Origin: an uncultured Oleiphilus sp. | GTDB taxonomy: Bacteria > Pseudomonadota > Gammaproteobacteria > Pseudomonadales > Oleiphilaceae | DNA: 64,000 nucleotides | NCBI GenBank assembly: GCA_913020495.1 | Contig: CAJWBJ010000003.1 | Coordinates: forward strand, 21,718 to 85,717 | Direction of reading: 5' to 3' | Shown: positions 37,100 to 46,731 of the stretch, in pieces | Layout: each line of letters opens with the position of its first letter | How positions within the stretch are numbered: position 1 is the first letter of the stretch | Notes under the pieces: model-generated | What the model was told of the DNA's origin: nothing | Seen by the model: the letters and a program-made list of their open reading frames with translations, nothing else | Databases searched by the model: none | Translations under genes and position numbers: made by a program

Positions 37100-38113
37100 T
37101 CAAAACCAATGCCTAGTTCTATTGACAAAATAGACTAAAGACAACATAACGGGAACCTCAACCAATACACCCACAACCGTCGCTAATGCAGCACCTGAAT
37201 GTAAGCCAAACAATGAAATGGCGACGGCTACAGCCAACTCAAAAAAGTTAGAGGTGCTGATCATGCAAGCGGGTGCGGCTATGTTATGTGGGAGCTTTAT
37301 AGTTTTTGCAAGATAATAAGCAATTGCAAAAATTCCATAGGTTTGAAGTATTAACGGTATCGCTATTAAGAAAATAGTTTGCGGTTGAGAAAGTATCGTT
37401 TCAGCCTGAAAACCAAACAGTAATATCACAGTACCGAGCAAACCAATGATTGACCAAGGTTTTAGCTGCTTTGTGAAGTGTAGTAATTTGTGATGACTAT
37501 CTTTTTTGTCTAATAATTTACGGGTGATGGCGCCCGCAATTAAAGGTAATACAACATAAAGAATCACCGAAAACAGTAATGTTTCCCACGGGACTTGAAT
37601 ATCACTGACCCCCAGAAGAAAAGCCGTGATCGGGGCGAAAGCAAAAATCATGATGATATCGTTAACGGACACCTGAACTAGCGTGTAATTGGCATCCCCT
37701 TTCGTTAGTTGACTCCATACAAAAACCATTGCAGTACACGGTGCGACACCTAATAAAATCATGCCGGCAATATACTCATTGGCACTTTGGGGGTCGACGA
37801 GAGAGGCAAAGAATACTTTAAAGAATAACCAGCCTAAGGCTGCCATGGTGAAGGGCTTAATTAACCAATTCATGACCAATGTTAGCACGAGCCCTTTAGG
37901 CTTTTTACCTACATCTTTGATCGCAGAAAAGTCAATTTGCACCATCATAGGGTAAATCATCACCCATATCAGGACTGCAACAACAAGATTTACATGAGCC
38001 CATTCCAGCGATGCAATAAAGGTAAATTGCTCTGGTATCAAATGCCCAAGCATGACTCCGGCACCGATGCACAAGGCCACCCAAAGCGATAAATAGCGCT
38101 CAAAAAGCCCCAT
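37100..38113 (-). CDS. ACR3-family arsenite efflux transporter
   Basis: About 337 residues with ten membrane helices, bile acid/sodium symporter superfamily, ACR3 branch: [22 protein letters not shown], the conserved [16 protein letters not shown] helix with its essential cysteine, and a later [20 protein letters not shown]3 proteins export arsenite (or antimonite) across the inner membrane. ATG at 38113 follows GGAAGGGGG; a TTG at 38128 is unlikely. No arsR, arsC or arsH is adjacent, unusual for this family. Confidence 0.85.
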   Translation of the reverse strand: MGLFERYLSLWVALCIGAGVMLGHLIPEQFTFIASLEWAHVNLVVAVLIWVMIYPMMVQIDFSAIKDVGKKPKGLVLTLVMNWLIKPFTMAALGWLFFKVFFASLVDPQSANEYIAGMILLGVAPCTAMVFVWSQLTKGDANYTLVQVSVNDIIMIFAFAPITAFLLGVSDIQVPWETLLFSVILYVVLPLIAGAITRKLLDKKDSHHKLLHFTKQLKPWSIIGLLGTVILLFGFQAETILSQPQTIFLIAIPLILQTYGIFAIAYYLAKTIKLPHNIAAPACMISTSNFFELAVAVAISLFGLHSGAALATVVGVLVEVPVMLSLVYFVNRTRHWF

Positions 38114-38311
38114 ATAACCCCCTTCCAAGTTAAATTAATCACTACTGGAAGTTTTGTAGCACACAATTGAAGTTGAAAGTACTATTTGCCTAAATGATAA
38201 TTTAAAAATAGTCTGCTTTAACGCCTCACTACACATTTAACACATAGCGGGGTTGTCCTGCGGCTAACGTAAATGGGCAGGGTCAGAAACAAACACTTTC
38301 TTCATCTCCGT

Positions 38312-39130
38312 TTACCAATAAGATAAACCATATTGGTCGCTGTATTTTTTGATAATTTGGTCATAAGTTCCATCTGCTTTTATTTTTGCTAAGCCAGCAT
38401 CCAATGCTCTAAAAATTTTCTCTGTATTGGCTATTTTACTTAGCATAAAATGCACTGAGCCTGTTTTGACTACCGATACCGGCAACGTAACAATCTCATT
38501 CTCATACCCTTTGCTTCGTACTTCTATTGATTCATAGGGAATATGGCCCAAATAACCATCAATACGCTTACCGATTAACTTGGCCATATTTTGTTTATTA
38601 CTCGCGACTCGCTGCACCCGTTCACCCATAGCTTCCAACAAAACATCCATCTCGTTACCGTAAACATTACCAAATTCAATTCCAATTCCATCAAACTCTC
38701 TTGCAAGCTCTTCTAAGGAAAACCGGGAATATTTTTCTACATCGGTTTTTCGTACATAAATAGCAACGTACTCATTACGGTAAGGTTTGGTAAAAAAAGC
38801 ATATTCGGCTCTTTCTTGCGTCCAGGATACAGCCGTCGCAAGATCAAGCTCTCCGCTCTTTACCCACTGAAGATGGCGTGCCCATGGAATTTCCAAACGG
38901 GTATTTCTCCAAGTACAGCCTGATGCTTTTACTACGGCATCCAATAGCTCCATATCGAGCCCGCTAGGTTTGTCATAAGTTCCCATTAGAAAAGGCTCCC
39001 ATCGCCCTCCCCAACCATTTACAAGCTCCTTATTACATTCGGCCATAAGCGCCGTACTATTTACAAATAAAGCAAATAACACACTAAATAAACAGAGTTT
39101 ACGTTTAATAACCACACTTTGAAGCTTCAT
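38312..39130 (-). CDS. Periplasmic solute-binding protein, SBP_bac_3 family
   Basis: About 272 residues. ATG at 39130 has GGAGG upstream and starts a signal peptide that ends near ALMA (residue 30). The mature domain has the amino-acid-binding-protein pattern: GLDMELLDAVVKASGC, SWTQERAEYAFFTKPY, KADGTYDQIIKKYSDQYG. No ABC permease or ATPase is adjacent, so it is an orphan binding protein, a type often used for signalling or scavenging. The ligand is unknown. Confidence 0.8.
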   Translation of the reverse strand: MKLQSVVIKRKLCLFSVLFALFVNSTALMAECNKELVNGWGGRWEPFLMGTYDKPSGLDMELLDAVVKASGCTWRNTRLEIPWARHLQWVKSGELDLATAVSWTQERAEYAFFTKPYRNEYVAIYVRKTDVEKYSRFSLEELAREFDGIGIEFGNVYGNEMDVLLEAMGERVQRVASNKQNMAKLIGKRIDGYLGHIPYESIEVRSKGYENEIVTLPVSVVKTGSVHFMLSKIANTEKIFRALDAGLAKIKADGTYDQIIKKYSDQYGLSYW

Positions 39131-39517
39131 AGCGCCTCCATGAAAATCTGCACCGGAAATAAGAAAAATAGCAGACATCTTTCATCTTTTTGCTGTAAGA
39201 AAATTGATGGGCAATATGCCGATACATCCGCGCATTTGAATTAGCAGTCAACTATTTAAAAGTATCGTACATTTCTAATTTTAATCCAGTTCAATCATAA
39301 CCAGCATTCGCTCTAAACAACCAGGGCCAGGCTGCTTAAAAAATATAAGACCGGGTTTGACTGGCAGTTTGAAGGAGGGGAGGAACAATAAGACGCTACT
39401 AGTACATGAAACTTATCAACATTAAGTGACTGTATTCAACCTATGCTAGTCAGTGTTTGTTCGTCTGCATCTAGTCAATGTATCGTAAGCGTTGGATCAT
39501 TGAGGAAGTGCATAATG
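39131..39517. other. Non-coding stretch between two minus-strand genes
   Basis: 387 bp without a convincing ORF, RNA gene or strong terminator. It presumably holds the promoter of the solute-binding protein; nothing distinctive is seen. Confidence 0.3.
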
Positions 39518-40189
39518 TCAAAATGGGCAAGGACATGGTCCATTGATACGTTCCCCTGAAACCGGATGATCAAACTCTAGACTCGTCGCATGTAGCATTA
39601 AACGGTCTGCCATGAAAAATGCTTCATCACTTGCATATAAATCACAACCTAAAATAGGATGACCCAAAGCCTGACTATGAATTCGCAATTGATGCGTCCG
39701 GCCTGACACAGGCTTAAAAATCACCCGTGTTATGTTTGGTGATACAAGTTTCTCAACAACCTGATAGTTTGTTAGTGCCGACTTACCTTCCTCATGACAT
39801 ATTTTTTGTAAGGGGAAATTAGGTCGATCTTTTGCTAGAGGGTAATCAATGAAACCTTCATCTTTCGGTACGTGGCCATAAAGTAATGCGGTATAGGTTT
39901 TATTTGTACTACGCGCTTGAAATTGCTTCGTTAACAAGCCATTTACTTCTTTATTTAAAGCCACCAGCATAATGCCTGATGTACCAAAATCTAAGCGGTG
40001 CACCAGTGTTGCTGTAGGAAAATCTTGGACCAAACGATAATGAACAGAATCTTTATTGAGTGGGTGCTTGCCTGAAAGGCTCAATAAACGTGCTGGTTTA
40101 TTGATTAGTAAGATATGTTCGTCCTGATACAGTAATTTAATCTGCTCATGACAGGCAGGTACGATAAATGGGTCGGCTTGTGGTTGCAT
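39518..40189 (-). CDS. RluA-family pseudouridine synthase
   Basis: 223 residues. The catalytic aspartate is in HRLDFGTSGIMLVA, and the family's later motifs GRTHQLRIHSQALGHPILG and RLMLHATSLEF are intact. It isomerises uridine to pseudouridine in rRNA or tRNA; the target cannot be told from sequence. It lacks the N-terminal S4 domain of RluC/RluD and so is closer in size to RluA or TruC-like enzymes. It is the last gene of a four-gene operon, 12 bp after the preceding stop. Confidence 0.88.
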   Translation of the reverse strand: MQPQADPFIVPACHEQIKLLYQDEHILLINKPARLLSLSGKHPLNKDSVHYRLVQDFPTATLVHRLDFGTSGIMLVALNKEVNGLLTKQFQARSTNKTYTALLYGHVPKDEGFIDYPLAKDRPNFPLQKICHEEGKSALTNYQVVEKLVSPNITRVIFKPVSGRTHQLRIHSQALGHPILGCDLYASDEAFFMADRLMLHATSLEFDHPVSGERINGPCPCPF

Positions 40190-40201
40190 ATTATAATAAA
40201 A

Positions 40202-41083
40202 CTATTCCGTTACGATGGGGTTTTTAATGCCTTTTATGAAATACTCATTATAGATTTTCTCAAATGCGACATTATCCTGATCCCATTCCTGCCTGTACTT
40301 AATATATGTTTTATAAAAATCCTGATTGATTAAGGTATTGAATTTATTGATCACTTCTTTGCCAAAATCACTATTTGAACAAGCCCCAGCCACCAGCTTG
40401 TGCCGCATTCCTTCATCGAGGTAATAATAACGATAATTATCACTCAAGTTATCAATTTTCAGCTCACTATAGTGAGTAATGCTCATTCTGATCACATAAT
40501 CGACACGTTTTTTATCTAAAAAAACCACACTCATTTCATTACGGTTATTACTGAACTCCCTAACCTTTCCTGAACCCAAGTAAGGAGAAAGTATCGACGC
40601 TAATAAGGGGTACCTTGAGTTGCTTGTATTTTCATAATATAAAGGCAGAATTCCCGCTGTATAGTCAGTTTTGCTAAGCAGATGCTTCAGAGAGACTGAT
40701 TGTCTGTCGCCTAATTCTCTAGCCAACTCTGAGTCCCTTCTGGTAACGATACCGAAACGAGGTGTAAATCCGTATGGTTTAGAGTAAACAATTTTATCTG
40801 GCCAATAACCCAGCCATAAATGCAAAGAACAAACATTACCTTGCGACCACGAGCGGTTTATCCGGTTCAAGGTTTGAAACTGTATTTCGTGTTCATACTC
40901 TGGCATAAGCTTGGTCGTATGATCCAGGAATTTATCTAAATAACCTCGCCCTTTAAAATCCCCCGTTTCGATATATTCAGGTGTTAGCTTCCACTTGACC
41001 CAAGTTATTTTCTCTTTTGAATGCAGCGTTGAAGAAGCTAAAAGAACAAATAACACAAATACAAAGTGAAAAAACTTTATCAT
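40202..41083 (-). CDS. Periplasmic solute-binding-like protein (TIGR02285-like)
   Basis: 293 residues with a signal peptide (1-22, ending TLHS). The pattern GDFKGRGYLDKFLDHTTKLMPEYEH followed by short strands resembles type II periplasmic binding proteins of the TIGR02285 group. No transporter is nearby. It shares one base with the upstream gene (TAATG), so it is translationally coupled to the YgjP-like gene. Confidence 0.6.
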   Translation of the reverse strand: MIKFFHFVFVLFVLLASSTLHSKEKITWVKWKLTPEYIETGDFKGRGYLDKFLDHTTKLMPEYEHEIQFQTLNRINRSWSQGNVCSLHLWLGYWPDKIVYSKPYGFTPRFGIVTRRDSELARELGDRQSVSLKHLLSKTDYTAGILPLYYENTSNSRYPLLASILSPYLGSGKVREFSNNRNEMSVVFLDKKRVDYVIRMSITHYSELKIDNLSDNYRYYYLDEGMRHKLVAGACSNSDFGKEVINKFNTLINQDFYKTYIKYRQEWDQDNVAFEKIYNEYFIKGIKNPIVTE

Positions 41084-41613
41084 TAATAAATTACCCCACT
41101 ATGATCAATCTGAGTTAGATACACCCTCATATCGAACTCTAACTGATGGTAATCGGGTAACATGTGCAGGCAAAGCTGATAGAACGCTTTGTTATGCTCT
41201 TTCTCTTTAAGGTGGGCTAGTTCATGAACCACAATCATCTTCAAAAATGCTTCGGGTGCCGCTTTAAAAATAGCGCTAATTCGAATACCATTTTTAGTTT
41301 TTAACTTTCCACCATGAGCCCTAGTCGCGTAACTATGTAAGCCGAGCGCATTATTGATGACATGAATCTTTTGATCATACTGAATATGACTTAGCGGGCC
41401 GGATTTCTTCATGTGACGATTTTTAAGTCCCATCACATAATCACGCAAAGCTTTATCGGTACTAATGTCATGTGGCTCTGGGTACTTGTTCAACAAAAAT
41501 TTCTTAAGCCGGTTCTGATCGATCATTGTTTGGATTTGACCTTTCAGCTCAGGTGAATAAGCTGAAAGATATTTCAACGTCGGCGGAGGTGTTGAAGAGA
41601 CAGGTAAAGGCAT
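41083..41613 (-). CDS. YgjP-like zinc metalloprotease
   Basis: 176 residues with HELAHLKEKEHNKAFY, the zinc-binding HExxH plus downstream glutamate/histidine of the YgjP (DUF45, SprT/WLM-like) family. Upstream, KSGPLSHIQYDQKIHVINNAL fits the family core. Probably a small cytoplasmic metalloprotease. It lies 10 bp after the TPR gene and overlaps the solute-binding-like gene by one base. Confidence 0.8.
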   Translation of the reverse strand: MPLPVSSTPPPTLKYLSAYSPELKGQIQTMIDQNRLKKFLLNKYPEPHDISTDKALRDYVMGLKNRHMKKSGPLSHIQYDQKIHVINNALGLHSYATRAHGGKLKTKNGIRISAIFKAAPEAFLKMIVVHELAHLKEKEHNKAFYQLCLHMLPDYHQLEFDMRVYLTQIDHSGVIY

Positions 41614-41623
41614 AAAAAATAGC

Positions 41624-42067
41624 TCAGCCGTAGATAGGGTGCGGCGGTGGTGGTTGAATCGAGCTAATTAACTTTACTATCTCTTCTTTCAAGACATCAT
41701 CACCAATATTACCAGCTTGTTCATTCGCTTTTTCAGCTGCGGCTAAAGCTTGCTCATTTTCACCCAGTTCTTTAAACAAAACAGCCATTGCATAATTAAT
41801 GGATGCGATATAATCAAAGGCTGATTCAGCCTCTGCAAATGCTAAGGCTTTTTTATACAGCACGATGGCATCATCACTTTCTTCGGTAAAGTCTGCCAAG
41901 GTTTCCCACTGCACAGGATGATTTTTCTCTGTCCCTTCATGCTCTTCACATAAAGCACGCAACTCACCATATAGTTCTTCAAACAGCGTGGTATTGTCCC
42001 TATGCGCGGCTCTTAGCAAGTCCTCTGCAAGTGTATGAACTTTTTTGTACAACTTGGTACTTAACAT
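41624..42067 (-). CDS. TPR-like protein
   Basis: 147 residues, almost entirely helical. Two or three tetratricopeptide-like repeats are visible (WETLADFTEESDDAIVLYKKALAFAEAE; INYAMAVLFKELGENEQALAAAEKAN, described as separate motifs), followed by a proline-rich tail (PPPPHPIYG). A protein-interaction role is likely. AAGG precedes the ATG. It is the first gene of the four-gene operon ending with the pseudouridine synthase. Confidence 0.65.
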   Translation of the reverse strand: MLSTKLYKKVHTLAEDLLRAAHRDNTTLFEELYGELRALCEEHEGTEKNHPVQWETLADFTEESDDAIVLYKKALAFAEAESAFDYIASINYAMAVLFKELGENEQALAAAEKANEQAGNIGDDVLKEEIVKLISSIQPPPPHPIYG

Positions 42068-42165
42068 ATTTAAAGCGCCTTCATTTGTTTGCCATAGCTT
42101 AATTGGGTTATTCTACTACAAACTGCAGCAGACTAATCCATATTGATGACTCCCCCAGGAAAATT

Positions 42166-42399
42166 ATGAAAATTCAAGATATCTCCATTACCAACAATCA
42201 AAAAAAATCACTGTTAAAAGCGATCAAAGATCCGCAAATACTCGTTCAGGAAGACAGTGGTGATTTAGTCGTGAATGTTACAGCTTATCAGGCACTTAAA
42301 AATAATATTGCTTATAAAAAATCAGGTTCAGAGCCCATTGAAGAAATCGTCGGAGAGGATGCACTTGATTTTGACGCTGAATACTTTGTCTTTAGTTAA
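42166..42399 (+). CDS. Small acidic protein of unknown function
   Basis: 77 residues from an ATG with AGGA 6 bases upstream; an in-frame ATG at 42103 has no ribosome site. It contains an N-terminal basic stretch (NNQKKSLLKAIKD) and an acidic C-terminus (VGEDALDFDAEYFVFS). No family is recognised. Confidence 0.5.
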   Translation: MKIQDISITNNQKKSLLKAIKDPQILVQEDSGDLVVNVTAYQALKNNIAYKKSGSEPIEEIVGEDALDFDAEYFVFS

Positions 42400-42612
42400 A
42401 TCACGTCATTTGTCGTAATCACTACATTCACCACCAATCTACAATAACTTATCGCAAGTATAGGTTTATACATTTCTCTAATATATTGGCACCCCCAAAT
42501 TACGCTATTTACAAAAAACATTAGATAATTTACGTGTCAATTCTATTCAAAAAATTATTCTTCTTTATAATGCGCGCCTTCGCTAAGTTTCTATCACAGA
42601 GGTAAAGTTTGT

Positions 42613-43458
42613 ATGGTTGTTTTTACTGCCAAGGTTAAAGCTACTGAAGATGTATTTGTAGGCAGTGCACGCGATTGTGTAGAAGAGCATTGGGCACAAC
42701 TCATTGTTCTGGCGGATGAAGGCGGGTCAGGTGAGCTGTTAGACATCATCCGCGAGCATGGCGCGAGTCAGATTGAAGTTGAAACATGGGGGTATGGCGA
42801 TAGCCCAGCCGAGTCTAGAGAGTTAATGCGCGAAGCATGCGATCAACTCGATGCGAAAATCATTAAAACAGGTCGTGTCCAACCTGCAAGGGTAGCGGCG
42901 ATCAAGCCAAAGGCAGCACCAAAAACCCAAGAACCTGAAAAACCAAAGAGTAAACCTATACAAGCCAAACCAAGTAAAACTGAGCATGGTCCTATTGTTA
43001 GTGTCGACATAAGCGCCTATCAAGCTCAACAAGCAATCATTGCTGAAAAAGAGAAGAAGCCAGAGCCTGTTAATTTACGCCACACAGCCTCAACAGAAAT
43101 TGCAGACGATATGAAATCCGTCATGGTTCGAATTGAAATGCAGCGTAAATTGAACCGCGCCAAAAACTCGAGTACGCCAACCAAGAAAAAAGCGGCTACC
43201 ACCAAAAAAGTAACGTCAATCAAGTCAGCAGCAACAACCGTCCAGAAAGAACGCACTAAAAAACTAAAACTACCAGACGGACGAGTTGGCTCATCGGCAA
43301 AAGAGAAAAGAATCAAAGAAGCGATCGCGCAAGAAAAAATGGAACGCGAAGCTGTTCATGCCGCTAAAGCGGCTTCTGAAGCTGATGAGATGGCAGCGCT
43401 ATTAGCCAAGTTAGATGAACGTACACGCGAGAAAGGGAAACTGATGCGTCGTCGTTAA
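42613..43458 (+). CDS. Lysine-rich protein of unknown function
   Basis: 281 residues. The first 95 look folded (VFTAKVKATEDVFVGSARDC, LLDIIREHGASQIEVETWGYG). From about 96 it is low-complexity, rich in K, A, P and T (KPKAAPKTQEPEKPKSKP, TPTKKKAATTKKV), then a charged helix to the C-terminus ending MRRR. The basic tail suggests nucleic-acid or ribosome binding (inference). GAGGTAAAG precedes the ATG. A terminator follows. Confidence 0.6.
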   Translation: MVVFTAKVKATEDVFVGSARDCVEEHWAQLIVLADEGGSGELLDIIREHGASQIEVETWGYGDSPAESRELMREACDQLDAKIIKTGRVQPARVAAIKPKAAPKTQEPEKPKSKPIQAKPSKTEHGPIVSVDISAYQAQQAIIAEKEKKPEPVNLRHTASTEIADDMKSVMVRIEMQRKLNRAKNSSTPTKKKAATTKKVTSIKSAATTVQKERTKKLKLPDGRVGSSAKEKRIKEAIAQEKMEREAVHAAKAASEADEMAALLAKLDERTREKGKLMRRR

Positions 43459-43480
43459 GTATTAACACGACAAACAATTA

Positions 43481-43514
43481 TATGAGATGCGCCATGCCTT
43501 CGGCGCACTTCATA
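43481..43514. terminator. Bidirectional terminator
   Basis: Stem TATGAGATGCGCC / GGCGCACTTCATA with a two-base internal mismatch and an 8-base loop, between two convergent genes, with A/T-rich flanks on both sides. Confidence 0.75.
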
Positions 43515-43524
43515 TAAAACCAAG

Positions 43525-43905
43525 CTACTTCAACTTCAATTTAGAAAGAACAAACTCCTCCCACCTTAAAACCGCTTGTTTAAAATCCTGTAAGCCACAC
43601 TCGGAATAAGATTCCTGATCATACAAGTTAGTACTTTCTGGCAGCTCTTCATCGACGTCAATGCCAAGTGCGAGCGCGATAACTTCTATTTGATCCCAGT
43701 TAAGGCGCAATTGAAATTCTCTTCCCTGAATATCAAACCGGTTGATTTTTCGTTCTTCAAGCTGACGAATTCGATCAAGCAATTCGGCAATAACATGTCG
43801 GTCTTTTGCTAATTCTTCAGTAAACCAAAGGCCAATCGCTTCGTGACCAATTGAAAACCGGGCAAGCACCTTGCCGTATTCATCAATCGTGTATTCATAA
43901 TCCAT
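43525..43905 (-). CDS. yacL: UPF0231 family protein YacL
   Basis: 126 residues. The start MDYEYTIDEYGKVLARFSIGHEAIGLWF and end NLYDQESYSECGLQDF match E. coli YacL (UPF0231) in length and key positions, quoted here as the regions at residues 1-28 and 92-107. Function is unknown; cytoplasmic. No clear ribosome site is seen before the ATG. Confidence 0.85.
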   Translation of the reverse strand: MDYEYTIDEYGKVLARFSIGHEAIGLWFTEELAKDRHVIAELLDRIRQLEERKINRFDIQGREFQLRLNWDQIEVIALALGIDVDEELPESTNLYDQESYSECGLQDFKQAVLRWEEFVLSKLKLK

Positions 43906-44228
43906 AAATTTTTATCACTTTAGTTCTTTTATCGCTATTTAGATGTAAAAACAATAGATCCAAGATGAAGTTCGCACCGGAAAGTGGGCGTTATTGAATC
44001 AATAAGCGTTTTAATTTGAATTTTACATAAAATTTTAAATCATTTCATGTAAACACAGTTAACATCCAATATGTTTATACCATCACACTTGTAATTTGAA
44101 GAGCACCTCAAATCTCAACGATCGTCAATTTTATGACTCAAAACAAAGCAAAAACATGACTTTATTTTAACTTTTTAACGGCATTTAACATTTAATAGCT
44201 GCATACCATTATTTGCGAGGAAGTTTAA
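43906..44228. other. AT-rich divergent intergenic region
   Basis: 323 bp between yacL and the Ig-domain protein, holding both promoters. It is AT-rich; no terminator, structured RNA or clear operator is seen. Confidence 0.3.
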
Positions 44229-45212
44229 ATGTTGTCACTTCAGTCTTTTCCCAATGTAAAGTTTTCCATTCTTCTTTTATTAATTAGTCTTTTAAGTTTT
44301 GGCTCAATCGCTACAGCAAAGCCTTCTTGGAAAGATGAAGGATCAACAGATCAACCAACTAAAGGCTCTGGCAAAGGCGGCGGAAAAAACAAGACTCAAA
44401 CGCCTGTTTCTGACATTAGTATCACTGAGCACCCAATTTCGCAATCGATAATGGATGGTGAACAAGCCCTGTTTTCTGTTGCTGCCAACAGCTCTGATGG
44501 ACAGGAAATCACCTTCCAATGGCATTTTAATGGTTCTCAAATCAGTGGTGCGAATTCAGCTAGTTTTTCTATTAATGCTTCTAACTTATCTGATCAAGGC
44601 GAATATAGCGTCTCTTTAAGTACCACTGATGTAACGAAAACGACTCAAGCCTCACTTTATGTAGAAGCGATACCTGAACCAGAGCCGGTCGTGGCTGTTG
44701 AAGTTTCTTTACACCCAATGTCTCAAGCTGCATACATTCAAGAAAGCATTACATTAAATGTCAGTGCAACAGGTTCAGGAACACTCAGTTACCAATGGAG
44801 AAAGAATGGCGCAGCGCTTTCAGGACAAATTCAAAGCTACCTTAATTTTGCAAACCTTAGCCTTGATGATGCAGCTCAATACGACGTCGTCATATCAAAT
44901 GAAGCAGGATCAGTCGTCAGCAACATCGCTAACGTCACTGTAAACCCGCTAGCAAGTATTTCATTAGCTTGGAATACACCAAGTTCTCGTGATGACGGTT
45001 CAGTTTTAAGCATTGATGAAATTGACAGCTACAATATCTATATCTCTTATGATGGTGATTCATACGAAGAAACAATCAGCATTCCTGCCACAATGAATAA
45101 CGTTGAACTGAGTGATATGTTACGTGGAAATTATCAACTGGCTATTGCAACGATAGATGTTGAAGGCATTACAGGAAGCCGTTCCGAGGCAATACAAGTA
45201 ACGATTAACTAA
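44229..45212 (+). CDS. Exported Ig-like and FN3-like domain protein
   Basis: 327 residues with a signal peptide (1-34, ending IATA). After a lysine/glycine-rich linker, two I-set-type Ig domains follow (about 60-140 and 155-237: EHPISQSIMDGEQALFSV, YQWRKNG, DDAAQYDVVISNEAG), then a fibronectin-III-like domain (about 240-325: ISLAWNTPSSRDDGSVLSI). It is probably extracellular or periplasmic and involved in binding; export destination and partner are unknown. GAGGAAG precedes the ATG, and a strong terminator follows. Confidence 0.75.
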   Translation: MLSLQSFPNVKFSILLLLISLLSFGSIATAKPSWKDEGSTDQPTKGSGKGGGKNKTQTPVSDISITEHPISQSIMDGEQALFSVAANSSDGQEITFQWHFNGSQISGANSASFSINASNLSDQGEYSVSLSTTDVTKTTQASLYVEAIPEPEPVVAVEVSLHPMSQAAYIQESITLNVSATGSGTLSYQWRKNGAALSGQIQSYLNFANLSLDDAAQYDVVISNEAGSVVSNIANVTVNPLASISLAWNTPSSRDDGSVLSIDEIDSYNIYISYDGDSYEETISIPATMNNVELSDMLRGNYQLAIATIDVEGITGSRSEAIQVTIN

Positions 45213-45219
45213 AATAAAA

Positions 45220-45242
45220 ATGGCCCCAGTAATTGGGGCCAT
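45220..45242. terminator. Rho-independent terminator after the Ig-domain gene
   Basis: Perfect 9-bp stem ATGGCCCCA / TGGGGCCAT around a 5-base loop (45229-45233), 8 bp after the stop. Flanking A and T runs could serve both convergent genes. Confidence 0.75.
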
Positions 45243-45271
45243 ACAAATGTGCTACTTGAGTTAATAAATAA

Positions 45272-46324
45272 CTAAAGTGGCAATTTTTCTGTGCAACTTT
45301 CGTCATAAGGCTCAAGCCCTTCAACAAAATCACACTCTATATCCGTTTCTTTTTCCAACACTAACTCTACAATCTGCCCCGCTGGTGAAGGAACGGTAAT
45401 CTCATCATAAATGATCGAGCTATCAGCGACAGCATTGCAAGAAATCGCGACGGTATAGTTTCCGGCATTTAGGTAAGAAAACAAATAATCACCATTTTCA
45501 TCGATTGACGTCGCTACATGTGGCGCAATCACATTATCAGGAACACTTCCGTCGAAGTCCGTACCATCAACCGGCACACCGTCAAAGTCAGTAAGATCTG
45601 ACTCACGAACAAAAACATCCGCTAATGATGCCGCATCCAAATCATGACCTTCATATAAATAAGCAACATGACTGAGGCTGGTATCTGCTGAAGGGGTACA
45701 GCTTGCAGTCGATATATCAACATTACCAGAAATAGTAGAGGCATCTTCCAAGCGAACAATTCTAACGCCTCTTGGTTTAAGAATATAACGATCAGGCCCA
45801 GGGTTATAAGTCATCGCCTGCCTTAATCCAAACTCAACAACAAAGGTTTGTGAGCTGGTATTTCCAACACTAAACCCGCCCAATTTGAGTTCGTTGCTTG
45901 GAATTTTAAGCGCCTTACTTTCACTACCACCCACTTCATCAACATAGGTATCTTCAATATCCTCATCCAGAACAACAACACGTAAATTTTGATAGTCTCC
46001 TACAGGAAGTTTGACAGAATCCAGAACCAAGAGATTATCGTTGCCCTTCACTTGTAACAGATCAATTTTGAAGGTTTCACTGTCTGTCAAACCAAGCTCA
46101 TCACTCGTGAAAGTATCGACAATAATGTCATCACCGGCTTGATTAAATATAAGTTTATCTACAGTAATAACAACCTTTTCCAAATCATCAACCGGTGCAT
46201 CTGAAAAACGAATCGCGACATCACTGGTCGCAGGCCCAGAATCACTTGAAGAGCTACCGCAAGCACTTAAAACAGCCCCAAGTAAAAGAATTTGAAAGGT
46301 ACGTACATGGTTTGAGTTAAACAT
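45272..46324 (-). CDS. DUF4382 domain lipoprotein
   Basis: 350 residues. The lipobox LLGAVLSAC ends at about residue 22, and the mature protein begins with serines. The DUF4382 core reads VAIRFSDAPVDDLEKVVITVDKLIF near residues 36-60, followed by the rest of a beta-rich domain (LDSVKLPVGDYQNLRVVV) to about 190. A second beta-rich half ends in a region with a Cys pair. Function unknown; envelope protein. AAGGAGAC precedes the ATG, a strong ribosome site. Confidence 0.8.
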   Translation of the reverse strand: MFNSNHVRTFQILLLGAVLSACGSSSSDSGPATSDVAIRFSDAPVDDLEKVVITVDKLIFNQAGDDIIVDTFTSDELGLTDSETFKIDLLQVKGNDNLLVLDSVKLPVGDYQNLRVVVLDEDIEDTYVDEVGGSESKALKIPSNELKLGGFSVGNTSSQTFVVEFGLRQAMTYNPGPDRYILKPRGVRIVRLEDASTISGNVDISTASCTPSADTSLSHVAYLYEGHDLDAASLADVFVRESDLTDFDGVPVDGTDFDGSVPDNVIAPHVATSIDENGDYLFSYLNAGNYTVAISCNAVADSSIIYDEITVPSPAGQIVELVLEKETDIECDFVEGLEPYDESCTEKLPL

Positions 46325-46731
46325 TTTCTGTCTCCTTAATTAGTAATTCATCAACCAATCCGAATGTTTCTGGCCAATAACTGATCACAATTATATTTTA
46401 GCTACAAATATAAAACACGTTAAAACTTATAAATAGTGGGCTTTGCACAACATCGGTTTCTTTAAGCTACTTAGTCATTCCAGTCGTCTTTTTAGACGAA
46501 ATAACAAAAAAGAAAAAACCATCAGATTAATAGGAAACGACTAAATTCCATTTAATGGTAGTCCGTGATATGGCCCTATAACCAGAGTGGCAATTAGACT
46601 CACTCTCGCTCAAAACTGGTTCTTTCCGCCCTTCACCGCTCACACTTATTTTATTAACTTAAACACGTGGCGTTGTAGGAGGCCTGATTTGCCACACTTC
46701 AAACTCAAAATAAAATAATGTGGTGAAAGAA
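46325..46731. promoter_or_regulatory. Upstream region of the first pectinacetylesterase-family gene
   Basis: 407 bp without a gene. Near its end (46621-46632) lies TCTTTCCGCCCT followed by TTATTAACTTAAACAC, a block that is repeated before the second copy (48200-48211 and beyond). The rest is AT-rich with nothing recognised. Confidence 0.5.
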
